DNA of 27,878 bases from Sphingobium sp. Lineage in GTDB: Bacteria > Pseudomonadota > Alphaproteobacteria > Sphingomonadales > Sphingomonadaceae. Where the stretch lies: the NCBI RefSeq assembly GCF_003248505.1, contig NZ_QFOA01000041.1:1-27878 (forward strand). The letters are read 5' to 3'. The notes beneath the pieces are model-generated. The model made no database searches. It was not told the DNA's origin and worked only from the letters and a program-made list of their open reading frames with translations. The translations under genes and the position numbers were made by a program. Shown in pieces: positions 1 through 7,960 of this stretch (position 1 is the first letter of the stretch; each line of letters opens with the position of its first letter).

Positions 1-536
1 ATCGGGCTACCATCTATTATTATGCTGGTAGTAAGGAGGAACTGCTGCAGGATATCGTCGGGGGTGTTCTCGACACGGCGATCGCCGCCGCGGAGGAATT
101 GCGTGCGAATGACGCGCTTACCGGCATGCAGCGCCTGCATCAGATCTTCGTGATCCTCATGACGAGCTATGAGGAAAATTATCCGGCGACCTTCGTCTAT
201 ATCCAGGAGCAGATGCAGCAGGTGGGCGTGCAGGAAACCGAATGGGCACAGTTGATCATGAAGCGCACGCGTCTGTTCGACCGAATGCTGATCGACTTCA
301 TCAAGGAGGGTATTGAGGATGGCGATCTGCGATCGGACATCCCGCCGCGTCTCCACGAGAACGCGCTGTTCGGGATGCTTAACTGGACGCATCGCTGGTT
401 CGTACCCGGCGGCAGCCTGACCGGACGACAGGTCGCAGAATCATTCTGGTCGATCTATACGGGCGGAGCGCTCACGGACGCGGGTCGTGCGAAGGCGCTT
501 CCATCCCCGCCGGTCCTGAGCGCTGTCACCGGCTGA
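1..536 (+). CDS. TetR/AcrR-family transcriptional regulator, N-terminus cut by window edge
   Basis: This is the 3' part of a TetR-type repressor; the open frame runs in from the left edge (codons start at base 3) and gives about 177 visible residues. The first visible residues, RATIYYYAGSKEELLQDIV, are the end of the TetR helix-turn-helix: recognition helix, the Y-Y-Y/F turn and the G-S-K-E-E-L start of helix 4. The rest is an all-helical ligand-binding domain of normal length for the family. An in-frame TTG at 99 lies inside the gene and is not a real start. The stop overlaps, tail to tail, the end of the opposing SnoaL-like gene by 11 bp. The regulator sits beside an island in which one 18-bp palindrome recurs in three promoter regions, so it is the leading candidate to bind them; that link is inferred. 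The effector may be a CoA thioester or the substrate itself, but this cannot be told from sequence. Confidence 0.9.
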   Translation, partial: RATIYYYAGSKEELLQDIVGGVLDTAIAAAEELRANDALTGMQRLHQIFVILMTSYEENYPATFVYIQEQMQQVGVQETEWAQLIMKRTRLFDRMLIDFIKEGIEDGDLRSDIPPRLHENALFGMLNWTHRWFVPGGSLTGRQVAESFWSIYTGGALTDAGRAKALPSPPVLSAVTG

Positions 537-954
537 GGTCGCCCAGCACGCAGACCCTGGACTGCCGTCCGAATATCTCCAGCATATGCTGCGTGTCGGA
601 ATATTCCCGCACGCTACATATCCGGTCACCTTCGAGATCGAACCTGAAATGATAGGCATTGGCGTAGACGCGCCCGTCGCACAGCCTTGCATGGGAAGTC
701 GCTTCCGCCGACACTTGTCGACCCTCGCCGATCATGCTCGACGGCGTGATCGTCAACGCCCCGTCGAGATAGAGCGCTTTGACGTTCCGCAGCAAGCTGC
801 CCAGCGTGGTCTTGTCGATCGTTCCGGACATGCCGTCCAAGTTTCCCAAGACCCACCAGGTCGCGTCCTCGGTAAGATATTCGAGGATCGACTCTACATC
901 GCCTGATGAAAAGCTATCCAGAAACGCGGCAACGATAGCCTTGGGCTCGCTCAC
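526..954 (-). CDS. NTF2/SnoaL-like small protein (142 aa)
   Basis: A 142-residue protein of the NTF2-like (SnoaL / limonene-epoxide-hydrolase / ketosteroid-isomerase) superfold. The pattern is typical: an N-terminal helix with FLDSFSSGDVESILEYLTEDATWW, a central segment on a small cone-shaped cavity, and C-terminal strands (YHFRFDLEGDRICSVREYSDTQHMLEIF). Members either catalyse isomerisation, hydrolysis or dehydration of small hydrophobic ligands or only bind them; the exact reaction cannot be assigned. Its start codon overlaps the stop of the upstream acyl-CoA synthetase (ATGA, 4 bp), so the two are probably translationally coupled. It is one of three SnoaL-like genes in this island. Confidence 0.85.
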   Translation of the reverse strand: MSEPKAIVAAFLDSFSSGDVESILEYLTEDATWWVLGNLDGMSGTIDKTTLGSLLRNVKALYLDGALTITPSSMIGEGRQVSAEATSHARLCDGRVYANAYHFRFDLEGDRICSVREYSDTQHMLEIFGRQSRVCVLGDLSR

Positions 955-2558
955 GAAGCCGGCTCTTTGAGCCTATCCCTCAGCGCCCGCTTGTCGATCT
1001 TAGTGGCGGACATCGGCCATTCGGACGCAGCAAGAAATATGATTGCGCGCGGGACCTTGTAGCTTGCGATCCGGCCCCGGCAGTGCGCGATGAGACCCTC
1101 TTCGTCGACTTCATGTCCCGGATGGATTTCGACGAACGCAACCGGAACTTCATCGAGGCGGATATCAAAACGGCCGACCACCTCGGCAGTTTTGACCGCT
1201 GGATGGGTCGATAGAAAGGCTTCGATCTCGACTGCGGCGACATTTTCTCCACCGACCTTGAGCATGTCCTTGTAGCGACCGCCAAAGACGAGGCTTCCGC
1301 CTGGAAGCCGGGTATATAGATCGCCGGTCTTGAGCCAGCCGTCCGGTGTGAGAGCTTCCGCTGTCTTCTCAGGCGCTGCCCAATAACCCTCCATCACATT
1401 ATAGCCGCGCACCCAGATTTCGCCGAGCGTGCCATCGGGAAGGTCGCTGCCTGTTTCCGGATCCACAATCCGAATCTCGATGCCAGGACTTGCCTTTCCA
1501 TTGGTGGTTGATCGCGACACCCGATCTTCGTCGGGATCGCTCAAGGCGAAGACGCCGGCCGTTTCGGTCATGCCGCAGCCCTGTAGCACCTCGCAATTTG
1601 GAAGCAGCGTCTGGACCAAATCGACCTGCGCAGGGGGGGCGATGATGCACAGATGCCGCATGCTGGCGAGTTTCGCCGGATCGAAGCTCGGGTGCCCAAG
1701 GAGGCCCTGCATGATCGCTGGGAACCAAGGCCATGTCAGGGTGACCTTTTCGTCATACATGAGCTGAAGCGCCCGGCCGGCATCGAAATAGCCGTCGGTC
1801 AGAAACGTACCGGCGACTCCGAGCGTACCGACAAACGGCGCGAAGGTTCCGATATGGAAAAGGGGTCCGGCACCCCACACGACATCATGCTCTGGCGCTT
1901 TCAGCCGATATCGAGCCCGCTCTACGGGGCCACGTGTGACCGCCTCGTGACTGAGGACGCAGCCCTTCGGGTTGGCCGTCGTACCCGAGGTATAGATGAT
2001 GAGCGCGGCATCGCGCACCCGAACCTGCTGTCGCCTGGTTTCGATGACCGACGGCTCGATATGATCGGCCAGCGCCTGAAACGCTGCGACGTCCATGACG
2101 CCTTGCCCGCCACTGCCGCGCACAAGGACAATGTGCTCCAGATGCGGCGCAGGTTCGCCTTCAAGCCCACTTGCCAGCACTGCCGGGAAATCCACCGGAT
2201 CGTCGGGATGTCGGCTCGTCAGGATCGCCACGAGATCGGCATTGCGGATGATATATCCCAATTCCGTCGCCTTGTGGCGCGCGTTCAGCGGTACGGCAAC
2301 GCAGCCGAGCAGCGCAACGCCAAGAATGGCTTCGGCGAATTCCACGCAATTGGGAATGAGCAGGCCGACATGTTCGCCACGGCGGACGCCCAGAGCCGTC
2401 AGCGATCGTGCGACTCGAACAGCCCCATCGCGCATAGCCGAATAGGTGGCGCGCTGGCTCGGCAGCACGAGAGCATCACGCTCCGGAGCGACTGCCGCTG
2501 CCCGGAAAAGCAAGTCCCCCAAGGTTGAAACTTCGGTCGTGATCGGACGATCCATCAT
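951..2558 (-). CDS. Acyl-CoA synthetase (AMP-forming), ANL superfamily
   Basis: An ATP-dependent acid:CoA ligase of 535 residues, usual length for the family. It activates a carboxylic acid as acyl-AMP and then transfers it to CoA. Visible core motifs are the phosphate-binding YTSGTT-NPKG (about 189-199), the GMTET motif (about 329-333), TGDL (about 411-414), the hinge region GGRYKDMLKVGGENV and a C-terminal lysine near 520 (ATKIDKRAL). I chose the start at 2558 because GGAGAGGAAC sits directly upstream; a further in-frame ATG pair 42 bp upstream lacks such a site. It is transcribed away from the monooxygenase operon, from the shared palindrome at 2639-2656. The substrate acid is unknown; by context it is an intermediate made by the monooxygenases and dehydrogenases of the island. 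Confidence 0.92.
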   Translation of the reverse strand: MMDRPITTEVSTLGDLLFRAAAVAPERDALVLPSQRATYSAMRDGAVRVARSLTALGVRRGEHVGLLIPNCVEFAEAILGVALLGCVAVPLNARHKATELGYIIRNADLVAILTSRHPDDPVDFPAVLASGLEGEPAPHLEHIVLVRGSGGQGVMDVAAFQALADHIEPSVIETRRQQVRVRDAALIIYTSGTTANPKGCVLSHEAVTRGPVERARYRLKAPEHDVVWGAGPLFHIGTFAPFVGTLGVAGTFLTDGYFDAGRALQLMYDEKVTLTWPWFPAIMQGLLGHPSFDPAKLASMRHLCIIAPPAQVDLVQTLLPNCEVLQGCGMTETAGVFALSDPDEDRVSRSTTNGKASPGIEIRIVDPETGSDLPDGTLGEIWVRGYNVMEGYWAAPEKTAEALTPDGWLKTGDLYTRLPGGSLVFGGRYKDMLKVGGENVAAVEIEAFLSTHPAVKTAEVVGRFDIRLDEVPVAFVEIHPGHEVDEEGLIAHCRGRIASYKVPRAIIFLAASEWPMSATKIDKRALRDRLKEPAS

Positions 2559-2638
2559 GTTCCTCTCCGCTCCAGGCCGTGCAGCTTCGCACAGCATCAT
2601 CGAGCCGAATGCACTTATGCGAAAAAAAATTAGCGGTC

Positions 2639-2656
2639 GTCAACACGAGAGTTGAC
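2639..2656. promoter_or_regulatory. 18-bp palindromic operator (site A) in the divergent synthetase/monooxygenase promoter
   Basis: GTCAAC-ACGAGA-GTTGAC, a perfect 6+6 inverted repeat, also with C and G conserved inside the spacer (rule: GTCAACnCnnGnGTTGAC). It lies 80 bp upstream of the synthetase start and 92 bp upstream of the first monooxygenase start. Each outward half-site reads TTGAC(A/G), which can act as a -35 box: rightward TTGACA with 17 bp to TTGGAT, leftward TTGACG with 18 bp to CATAAG. The same palindrome occurs near 7.88 kb and 20.47 kb. A TetR-type repressor site is the natural reading; binding is not shown. A small leader hairpin (GGAGC/GCTCC, 2716-2731) follows. Confidence 0.75.
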
Positions 2657-2748
2657 AAGTCTTCCGAAAGGGGATTGGATTAAGGGGTCGACACAGGATC
2701 AACCCTAAGAGCGGGGGAGCATGAAAGCTCCTTTGGGGATGGAGAGGT

Positions 2749-3903
2749 ATGAAGTTTCATCTTATGCAGACCGGTGTTGTCGGTCGCCGTCATGAAATCG
2801 AGCAGGGCATGGCCGGTCAGCGGCCGGAACTGTATCAGCGTTTCCTCGAAGAAGTTAAGGGCTATGTGCAGCTTGCCGACGAGCTTGGTTTCTACGGCTA
2901 TTGCCAGCCCGAGCACCACCTTCAGATCGAGGGTTTCGAGGCCAATAATCATCCTGGCATGTTCAGCCTGTTCGTCGGGCAGCATAGCAAGCGGATGAAG
3001 GCCGGCATCATGGGCTACACCATGACCACGCACAATCCGGTCCGCGTCGCCGAGGAAATCGCAACGCTCGATCACATGCTGCAGGGCCGGCTCTATTGCG
3101 GTTTCACCCGGGGCTATCATGCCCGCTGGGTCGATGCCTACGGTATCAAGGAAGGCGTCAGCGCCACCACTCCCGACAATGTGAAAGCGCGCGACGAGCA
3201 GGATGCGCGCAACCGCTCGCTGTTCGAAGAAGGCGTACGCGTCGTCAAGAAGGCCTGGACCAACGACGTGTTCAGCCACAAGGGTGACAACTGGCAGTTC
3301 CCGCCAGAAGGAGGCTCCACCGGTCATCCCGCTTACGCCAAATATGGCAAGGGACAGGACGAGAATGGCCGGGTGCAGCAGATCGGCATCGCGCCGCTGC
3401 CATTCCAGCGCCCTCATCCCCCCATCTATGGCGGCTTTGCGGCTTCCGGGCGGACGATCGACTTCTGGGCCGAAGAGGGCGGAAAGCTGATCGTTCTTTC
3501 CGACAATATCGACTTTTGCGAGCAGTTAAACAATCGCTACATTGCTACGGCCGCCAAGAATGGCCGCGAGGTCACGAAAACGGATGCATCGGCCTGGGGC
3601 GGCTTCCTCATGCTGACGGACGACAAGGACCGCGCGGCCAAGCTCATGGAAGAGCATATGTGGTTTTGGGACGAGTGGTTCATTCCCCTTGGCCAGCGCC
3701 CGCCTAACGTCCTGATCGGTTCGGCTGATGAGATCGCCGACAAGATTGGCCGCGCCCATGATCGGCTCGGCTTCGACGAGCTTTTCCTCATGTTCGGGCA
3801 GGGCCATCTGGAGCCTGAGGCTAATCAGGAAGAACTGGAAAAATTCATCAGCAAGGTCGCGCCGCGCTTCTCGATCAAGGATGCCGAAGGCACGTTCGTC
3901 TAA
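2749..3903 (+). CDS. Luciferase-like (LLM) flavin-dependent monooxygenase 1
   Basis: A 384-residue member of the bacterial-luciferase-like TIM-barrel family, which uses reduced FMN and oxygen supplied by a separate reductase. The family pattern is clear: LADELGFYGYCQPEHH with the active-site histidine region at 55-57, GIMGYTMTTHNPVRVAEEIATLDHMLQGRLYCGFTRGYH in the middle, and the C-terminal GSADEIADKIGRAHDRLGFDELFLMFGQGHL barrel end. It is the first gene of a plus-strand operon behind site A. Known family reactions include type II Baeyer-Villiger oxidation, desulfonation, long-chain alkane hydroxylation and limonene epoxidation; which applies here is unknown. The F420-dependent branch is less likely because a flavin reductase and a dodecin are encoded in the same island. 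GGAGAGG lies just before the ATG. Confidence 0.9.
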   Translation: MKFHLMQTGVVGRRHEIEQGMAGQRPELYQRFLEEVKGYVQLADELGFYGYCQPEHHLQIEGFEANNHPGMFSLFVGQHSKRMKAGIMGYTMTTHNPVRVAEEIATLDHMLQGRLYCGFTRGYHARWVDAYGIKEGVSATTPDNVKARDEQDARNRSLFEEGVRVVKKAWTNDVFSHKGDNWQFPPEGGSTGHPAYAKYGKGQDENGRVQQIGIAPLPFQRPHPPIYGGFAASGRTIDFWAEEGGKLIVLSDNIDFCEQLNNRYIATAAKNGREVTKTDASAWGGFLMLTDDKDRAAKLMEEHMWFWDEWFIPLGQRPPNVLIGSADEIADKIGRAHDRLGFDELFLMFGQGHLEPEANQEELEKFISKVAPRFSIKDAEGTFV

Positions 3904-3940
3904 GCCGGTTCAAAGGTAATTCAAAGATTAGGAGAGAGAA

Positions 3941-5047
3941 ATGGCAATGCAGTGCGGCATCTTCATGACCCCCTACAACCCGCCGAGCCGGACGGCACGG
4001 CAAGTTTTCGACTGGGCGCTCGACATAGCGCGGATCGCAGATGAGGCAGGCTATGCCGATTTCATGATCGGCGAACATTACACCCTTGGCTGGGAAAATA
4101 TTCCCATGCCCGAGGCCATCATTGCGGCATGCGCGCAAACGACTAAGCAGATTCGCTTCGCGCCGATGGCGCATCTGCTGCCCTATCACGATCCTGCCAC
4201 GCTCGCGATCCGCATCGGCTGGCTGAGCCAGGTTATGGAAGGTCGCTACTTCCTTGGCGTAGCACCGGGCGGCCACCATACGGACGCCATTCTTCACGGC
4301 TTCGAAAGCATCAGCGAACTGCCGCCAATGCAACTCGAGGCTCTTCATTTGATCGAGCGTGTCTGGGAGGGAAAGCCTTTCCTGGAAAAGGGTAAATATT
4401 TCAAGGCTGGCTTCCCAGGCGCGGATACGATGCCGGAATATAATGTCATCATCGCCGACAACAGTCCCTATGGCGGTCGAGACAAGATGGAAATCGCAGT
4501 CACGGGACTATCGCAAAATTCGTCGTCGATGCGTTTCGCCGGCGAGCGCGATTACTCGCCTATCTCCTTCTTCGGCGGTACCCCGCAGATGAAGGCGCAC
4601 TGGGATACCTGGGCGACGGCGATGGAATCGAAGGGGCGTACACCCGATCGCAAACGCTATCGTGTCTGCCGCGATATATTCATCGCGGACACCGATGCGG
4701 AGGCCAAACGGCGCTTCCTTGCCAGTGGCCTTGCCCAAACGTGGAAGCATTATCTCAAGGAAATCTACGTCAAGTTCGGCCTGTTCAACGGCATCATCCA
4801 GGACTCCGGCAAGGATTTGACGCCCGACGATATCGACGAGGATTTCCTCGCCGAGCATGTGGTGTTGTGTGGCTCGCCCGAAACTGCGATCGAGAAGCTC
4901 GAAGCCCTTGCCGACAAGGTCGGCGGTTGGGGCCAGTTGGTCTATAACCAGCATGACAGCATCGACGATCCCAAGCCTTGGGAAGAGTCGTTACGTCGGT
5001 TCGCGTCGGAAGTCGCACCGAAGGTGCGGATGCCCGGTATCGACTAA
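3941..5047 (+). CDS. Luciferase-like (LLM) flavin-dependent monooxygenase 2
   Basis: A second, clearly different LLM enzyme of 368 residues. The N-terminus (GIFMTPYNPPSRTARQVFDW...ADEAGYADFMIGEHY, histidine 46) and FAPMAHLLPYHDPATLAIRIGWLSQVMEGRYFLGVAPGGH resemble the branch that includes limonene monooxygenase and other long-lived FMNH2 users. The C-terminal CGSPETAIEKLEALADKVGGWGQLVY closes the barrel. It follows monooxygenase 1 after 37 bp and has a strong AGGAGAGAGAA ribosome site. By eye the two proteins are not recent duplicates: lengths, motif context (EHH versus EHY) and most residues differ. They may be two oxidation steps or two subunits of one heteromer, as in bacterial luciferase. 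Substrate unknown. Confidence 0.9.
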   Translation: MAMQCGIFMTPYNPPSRTARQVFDWALDIARIADEAGYADFMIGEHYTLGWENIPMPEAIIAACAQTTKQIRFAPMAHLLPYHDPATLAIRIGWLSQVMEGRYFLGVAPGGHHTDAILHGFESISELPPMQLEALHLIERVWEGKPFLEKGKYFKAGFPGADTMPEYNVIIADNSPYGGRDKMEIAVTGLSQNSSSMRFAGERDYSPISFFGGTPQMKAHWDTWATAMESKGRTPDRKRYRVCRDIFIADTDAEAKRRFLASGLAQTWKHYLKEIYVKFGLFNGIIQDSGKDLTPDDIDEDFLAEHVVLCGSPETAIEKLEALADKVGGWGQLVYNQHDSIDDPKPWEESLRRFASEVAPKVRMPGID

Positions 5048-5204
5048 AACCGCAAACAGCGCATCCTTGGAGGCGCGCTACCTGTTCCCGTCCTTGCTGA
5101 CTGCACGAGGTAAGGGCGGGAGTGTAGCGGGCAGGGGCACGCCTGCGTTTTGTGTCACAAAGATTCCGACAGGCCCAACGAGGCAGATCGTAAGGAGAGA
5201 GAAA

Positions 5205-6296
5205 ATGGCAACCGGCCGCGCCACCGTCCTGGTGGAACCCAACAAACTGGAAACGTGGGACGTGCCGGTGGTCGAACCCGAGCATGGCGGGGCGCTGGTG
5301 CGCATCGTGCTGGGCGGCGTGTGCGGCAGCGACGTCCACATCACCACGGGACAGGCCGGCATTATGCCGTTCCCCATCATCCTGGGCCATGAAGGTATCG
5401 GACGGATCGAGAAGCTCGGTGGCTTTGATACCGATTATGCTGGCGTGCCAGTCAAGCCGGGCGACTTGGTCTACTGGTCGCCGATTTCCGCCTGTCATCG
5501 CTGCCACAGCTGCAACGTCCTCGACGAAACTCCTTGCGAGAATTCGCGGTTTTTCGAAGACGCCAACAAGCCCAATTGGGGCAGCTATGCCGACTTCGCC
5601 TGGCTGCCCAATGGCCTTGCCTTTTTCAAGCTTCCGGACGGCGCAGATCCGCTTGCCGTCGCGGCGTTGGGTTGCGCTCTGCCAACCGTGCTGCGCGGCT
5701 TTGACCGCTGCGGACCGGTTCGCCTCGGCGAAACAGTCGTGGTGCAGGGCGCCGGACCGGTTGGCCTGTCGGCCGTCCTTGTCGCCAAACAGGCTGGCGC
5801 CAGGGATGTCATCGTCATCGACGGTGTCGACAGCAAGCTGGAGGTGGCGCGCAGCCTAGGCGCGACAGCAACAGTCTCGCTGTCGGATTCGCCTGAAGAA
5901 CGGCGTCGGCAAATATATGACATCGCCGGTCCTTCCGGCCCGTCGCTGGTCGTAGAGGCTTCGGGTTTCCTGCCTGCTTTCCCTGAAGGTGTCGATCTCA
6001 CCGGCATTCATGGGCGCTACGTCATTCTGGGCCTGTGGGGAGCGATCGGAACGCAGCCCATCTCCCCGCGCGACATGACGACCAAGAATATCACGATCGC
6101 CGGGGCGACCTTCCCGAAGCCCAAACATTATCACGGCGCGATGCATCTGGCCGCGCAGTTGCAGGATAAGGTGCCCCTCGCATCGCTGGTGACGCATCGC
6201 TACGCGATCGAAGATGCCGGCAAGGCCCTAGACGCAGTCCATCACGGCAAAGTGATCAAGGCGGTCATCGACCCCGAACTCTCGCCGGCAAGCTGA
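5205..6296 (+). CDS. Zinc-dependent medium-chain alcohol dehydrogenase
   Basis: A 363-residue zinc MDR alcohol dehydrogenase that interconverts an alcohol and a ketone or aldehyde with NAD(P). The catalytic zinc ligands are visible: Cys40 (GGVCGSDVH), His62-Glu63 (GHE) and Cys157 (GCALPT). The structural-zinc loop has four cysteines (97, 100, 103, 111) and the Rossmann motif is GAGPVG at 182-187. The frame is open further upstream, but the ATG at 5205 is preceded by AAGGAGAGAGAAA and starts the homologous region, so I use it. The 157 bp between monooxygenase 2 and this gene show no gene or clear terminator, so it is probably in the same operon. It may oxidise a hydroxyl introduced by the upstream monooxygenases; the substrate is not known. 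Confidence 0.92.
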   Translation: MATGRATVLVEPNKLETWDVPVVEPEHGGALVRIVLGGVCGSDVHITTGQAGIMPFPIILGHEGIGRIEKLGGFDTDYAGVPVKPGDLVYWSPISACHRCHSCNVLDETPCENSRFFEDANKPNWGSYADFAWLPNGLAFFKLPDGADPLAVAALGCALPTVLRGFDRCGPVRLGETVVVQGAGPVGLSAVLVAKQAGARDVIVIDGVDSKLEVARSLGATATVSLSDSPEERRRQIYDIAGPSGPSLVVEASGFLPAFPEGVDLTGIHGRYVILGLWGAIGTQPISPRDMTTKNITIAGATFPKPKHYHGAMHLAAQLQDKVPLASLVTHRYAIEDAGKALDAVHHGKVIKAVIDPELSPAS

Positions 6297-6306
6297 GGAA
6301 CGGGAA

Positions 6307-7107
6307 ATGGGCAACAGCGTCACCGGCAAGAGTATCATCGTCACGGGCGCTGGAAGCGGCATGGGTCGAGCCTGCGCCATCGAAATGGCCCGTCAGGGCG
6401 GCAAGGTCTTCGCCGTCGACATCAACCTCCAGGCAGTCGAGGAAACCGTCGCTCAGATAATCGGGGAAGGGTTCGTCGGCGTCGTGCATCAATGCGACCT
6501 GCGTGACCCCGAGCAGATCAAGGCGATGATGGCGAAAGCGGCGGAATTGTTCGACGGCATTGACGTCCTGCACAACAACGCTGCCGTGCATGAGACCGAC
6601 CTTACCGCGCAGACCTCGATCGAGGACCTGCCTGATGACGTGTGGGACAAGGTCTATGAGATCAATCTGCGCGCCGTATGGCTGGCGATCAAGTATGCGG
6701 CGCCCTATCTCAAGGCGTCGAAGCGCGGTCCTGCCATCGTCAATGTGGCATCGACCGGCGCATTCGTATCCTACCCCCAGGCCGGTGCCTATTGCGCAAC
6801 GAAGGGTGGCGTCCTGATGCTGACCAAGGCGGCCGCTGTCGATCTCGCCAAATATGGCATCAGGTGCAACTGCTACTGTCCTGGCGCTATCGATACGCCG
6901 ATGGTCCAGAAATATTACGAGGCGGCGCCGGACAAGGATCTTATTCTGACCGTGATGACCGGCTCCCATCTCATCCCGCGCCTTGGGCGACCCGAGGAGA
7001 TTGCGAAGCTCGCCTGCTTCCTGGCCTCGGACGATTCCAGTTTCATCACCGGCGCTGCCTATGTGATCGATGGTGGCACGCTAGCTTGGCGCGGCGTGAA
7101 CGCCTGA
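6307..7107 (+). CDS. Short-chain dehydrogenase/reductase (SDR)
   Basis: A classical SDR of 266 residues using NAD(P)(H). It has the glycine-rich TGAGSGMG (13-20), the HNNAA motif (89-93), active-site serine in VNVASTGAF (149), Tyr162 and Lys166 (AYCATK), and the C-terminal LASDDSSFITGAAYVIDGG typical of 3-oxoacyl-ACP-reductase-like and alcohol-oxidising SDRs. It starts 10 bp after the alcohol dehydrogenase, so it is co-transcribed. It is last in the operon, followed by a strong hairpin terminator. Asp39 after the second strand (VFAVDIN) suggests NAD(H) preference. Substrate unknown; a cyclic or secondary alcohol would fit the neighbourhood. Confidence 0.92.
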   Translation: MGNSVTGKSIIVTGAGSGMGRACAIEMARQGGKVFAVDINLQAVEETVAQIIGEGFVGVVHQCDLRDPEQIKAMMAKAAELFDGIDVLHNNAAVHETDLTAQTSIEDLPDDVWDKVYEINLRAVWLAIKYAAPYLKASKRGPAIVNVASTGAFVSYPQAGAYCATKGGVLMLTKAAAVDLAKYGIRCNCYCPGAIDTPMVQKYYEAAPDKDLILTVMTGSHLIPRLGRPEEIAKLACFLASDDSSFITGAAYVIDGGTLAWRGVNA

Positions 7108-7120
7108 ACTTTAAGGGGCG

Positions 7121-7159
7121 AAAGCGGCATTCCGATCATGTGGTCGGGATGCCGCTTTT
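7121..7159. terminator. Bidirectional intrinsic terminator between convergent genes
   Basis: A 15-bp stem, AAAGCGGCATTCCGA pairing with TCGGGATGCCGCTTT with one G-T wobble, and an 8-nt loop. It carries TTTT on the right side and AAAA on the left, so it can stop transcription from both sides. It sits 13 bp after the SDR stop and 3 bp beyond the end of the opposing carboxymuconolactone-decarboxylase-like gene. Confidence 0.88.
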
Positions 7160-7162
7160 GAT

Positions 7163-7822
7163 TCAATCCACGCCCACATGTGCCGGTGTCTGAGCGGCAA
7201 GTTGCAGGCAGTCCTCGAGTGCGCGCCGTCCTGCCCCCAATTTGATGGCATTGTCCAGGTGCAGTCTAAAGCCCGGCATGAACCGGTGCGAAGGCATCGC
7301 ATCGCTAGCCATGGCAAGCAGTTCTTTGGTGCGGGCCGACACCGTCCGTGTTTTCCACGGCACCGCGCAGAAGTCGAAGAACGCCTCGAACTGCGCTGGC
7401 GACAGTTTGAGCATCGAGCGCAGAAATCCCGGCAATTCGTTTTCCATCCGATCCCAGAAAGGATCGTTTCCGACGCGGGCGTCCCAGATCTTCTGCTCGT
7501 CTGCGTTGAAGGCAATGGTGCCGTCGCTTTCGGTCAGGCCGGCCCCTGTCGTGATTAGACTGGACGTCAGCATCAGCGAATGCACGCCCAGACCCGCCAT
7601 CAAAGAGACGATCTCCTGTATCTGCTGTGGGGTGGCCCCAAGTGTCAGGGCCTCGCTGATGCCAAGTCCGCTGGCAGCTTTGTTCAGGGACGGGAGGGCA
7701 CAGGCAAGGCCCAGTTTGACAAGCGCCCGATCGATAGGGGGCAGGGCCTCACCATCACCTACGTCCGCAGCCGTTACCAGCGCGCTGAACTCCTCAATCC
7801 CAACTCCCGACGACAACGCCAT
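7163..7822 (-). CDS. Carboxymuconolactone decarboxylase-like (AhpD fold) protein
   Basis: A 219-residue protein with two CMD-like helical repeats. The first (about 25-95) contains LPPIDRALVKLGLACALPSLNKAASGLGISEALTLGATPQQIQEIVSLMAGLGVHS. The second (about 125-210) contains FDFCAVPWKTRTVSARTKELLAMASDAMPSHRF and LHLDNAIKLGAGRRALEDCLQLAA. The second repeat matches the usual order of CMD domains (core helices, then LH...A...GA...E). No CxxC is present, so it is not an AhpD-type alkylhydroperoxidase; a lactone decarboxylase or other acid-base role is more likely, but the reaction cannot be named. It diverges from the TonB receptor gene. Two palindromic operators lie in the shared promoter region, the nearer one only 18 bp upstream of this start. 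GGAG precedes the ATG. Confidence 0.78.
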   Translation of the reverse strand: MALSSGVGIEEFSALVTAADVGDGEALPPIDRALVKLGLACALPSLNKAASGLGISEALTLGATPQQIQEIVSLMAGLGVHSLMLTSSLITTGAGLTESDGTIAFNADEQKIWDARVGNDPFWDRMENELPGFLRSMLKLSPAQFEAFFDFCAVPWKTRTVSARTKELLAMASDAMPSHRFMPGFRLHLDNAIKLGAGRRALEDCLQLAAQTPAHVGVD

Positions 7823-7839
7823 GATTTTTTCTCCGGTTT

Positions 7840-7857
7840 TTCAACTCTGGTGTTGAC
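7840..7857. promoter_or_regulatory. Operator-like palindrome, one mismatch (site B')
   Basis: TTCAAC-TCTGGT-GTTGAC, identical to the island palindrome except for the first base, with the inner C and G conserved. It lies 18-35 bp upstream of the minus-strand CMD-like start and 34 bp (centre to centre) from perfect site B. It would block transcription of the CMD-like gene if bound by a repressor. Binding is inferred. Confidence 0.6.
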
Positions 7858-7873
7858 GGCTCAATATGCTTGT

Positions 7874-7891
7874 GTCAACTCCAGCGTTGAC
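7874..7891. promoter_or_regulatory. 18-bp palindromic operator (site B) upstream of the TonB receptor
   Basis: GTCAAC-TCCAGC-GTTGAC, a perfect 6+6 inverted repeat identical in its arms to sites A and C. It lies 69 bp upstream of the TonB-receptor start and 51 bp upstream of the CMD-like start, in the 138-bp divergent promoter region. Leftward, the half-site reads TTGACA and may be the -35 box of the CMD-like gene. No convincing -10 box was found rightward. Confidence 0.75.
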
Positions 7892-7960
7892 GATGGAGGG
7901 GCGTACTAAGTCCCCCACGTGAACTGGCCTTAACACGGCCTATAGGAGAGGGAGGATAGC

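Noticed and set aside
2559..2600. Upstream ATG start for the acyl-CoA synthetase
   Set aside because: It would add 14 residues with no family similarity, and the good ribosome site lies directly before 2558.
4857..5204. N-terminal extension of the alcohol dehydrogenase frame into the preceding monooxygenase gene
   Set aside because: The extension is out of frame with the monooxygenase, has no family similarity, and a strong ribosome site precedes the ATG at 5205.
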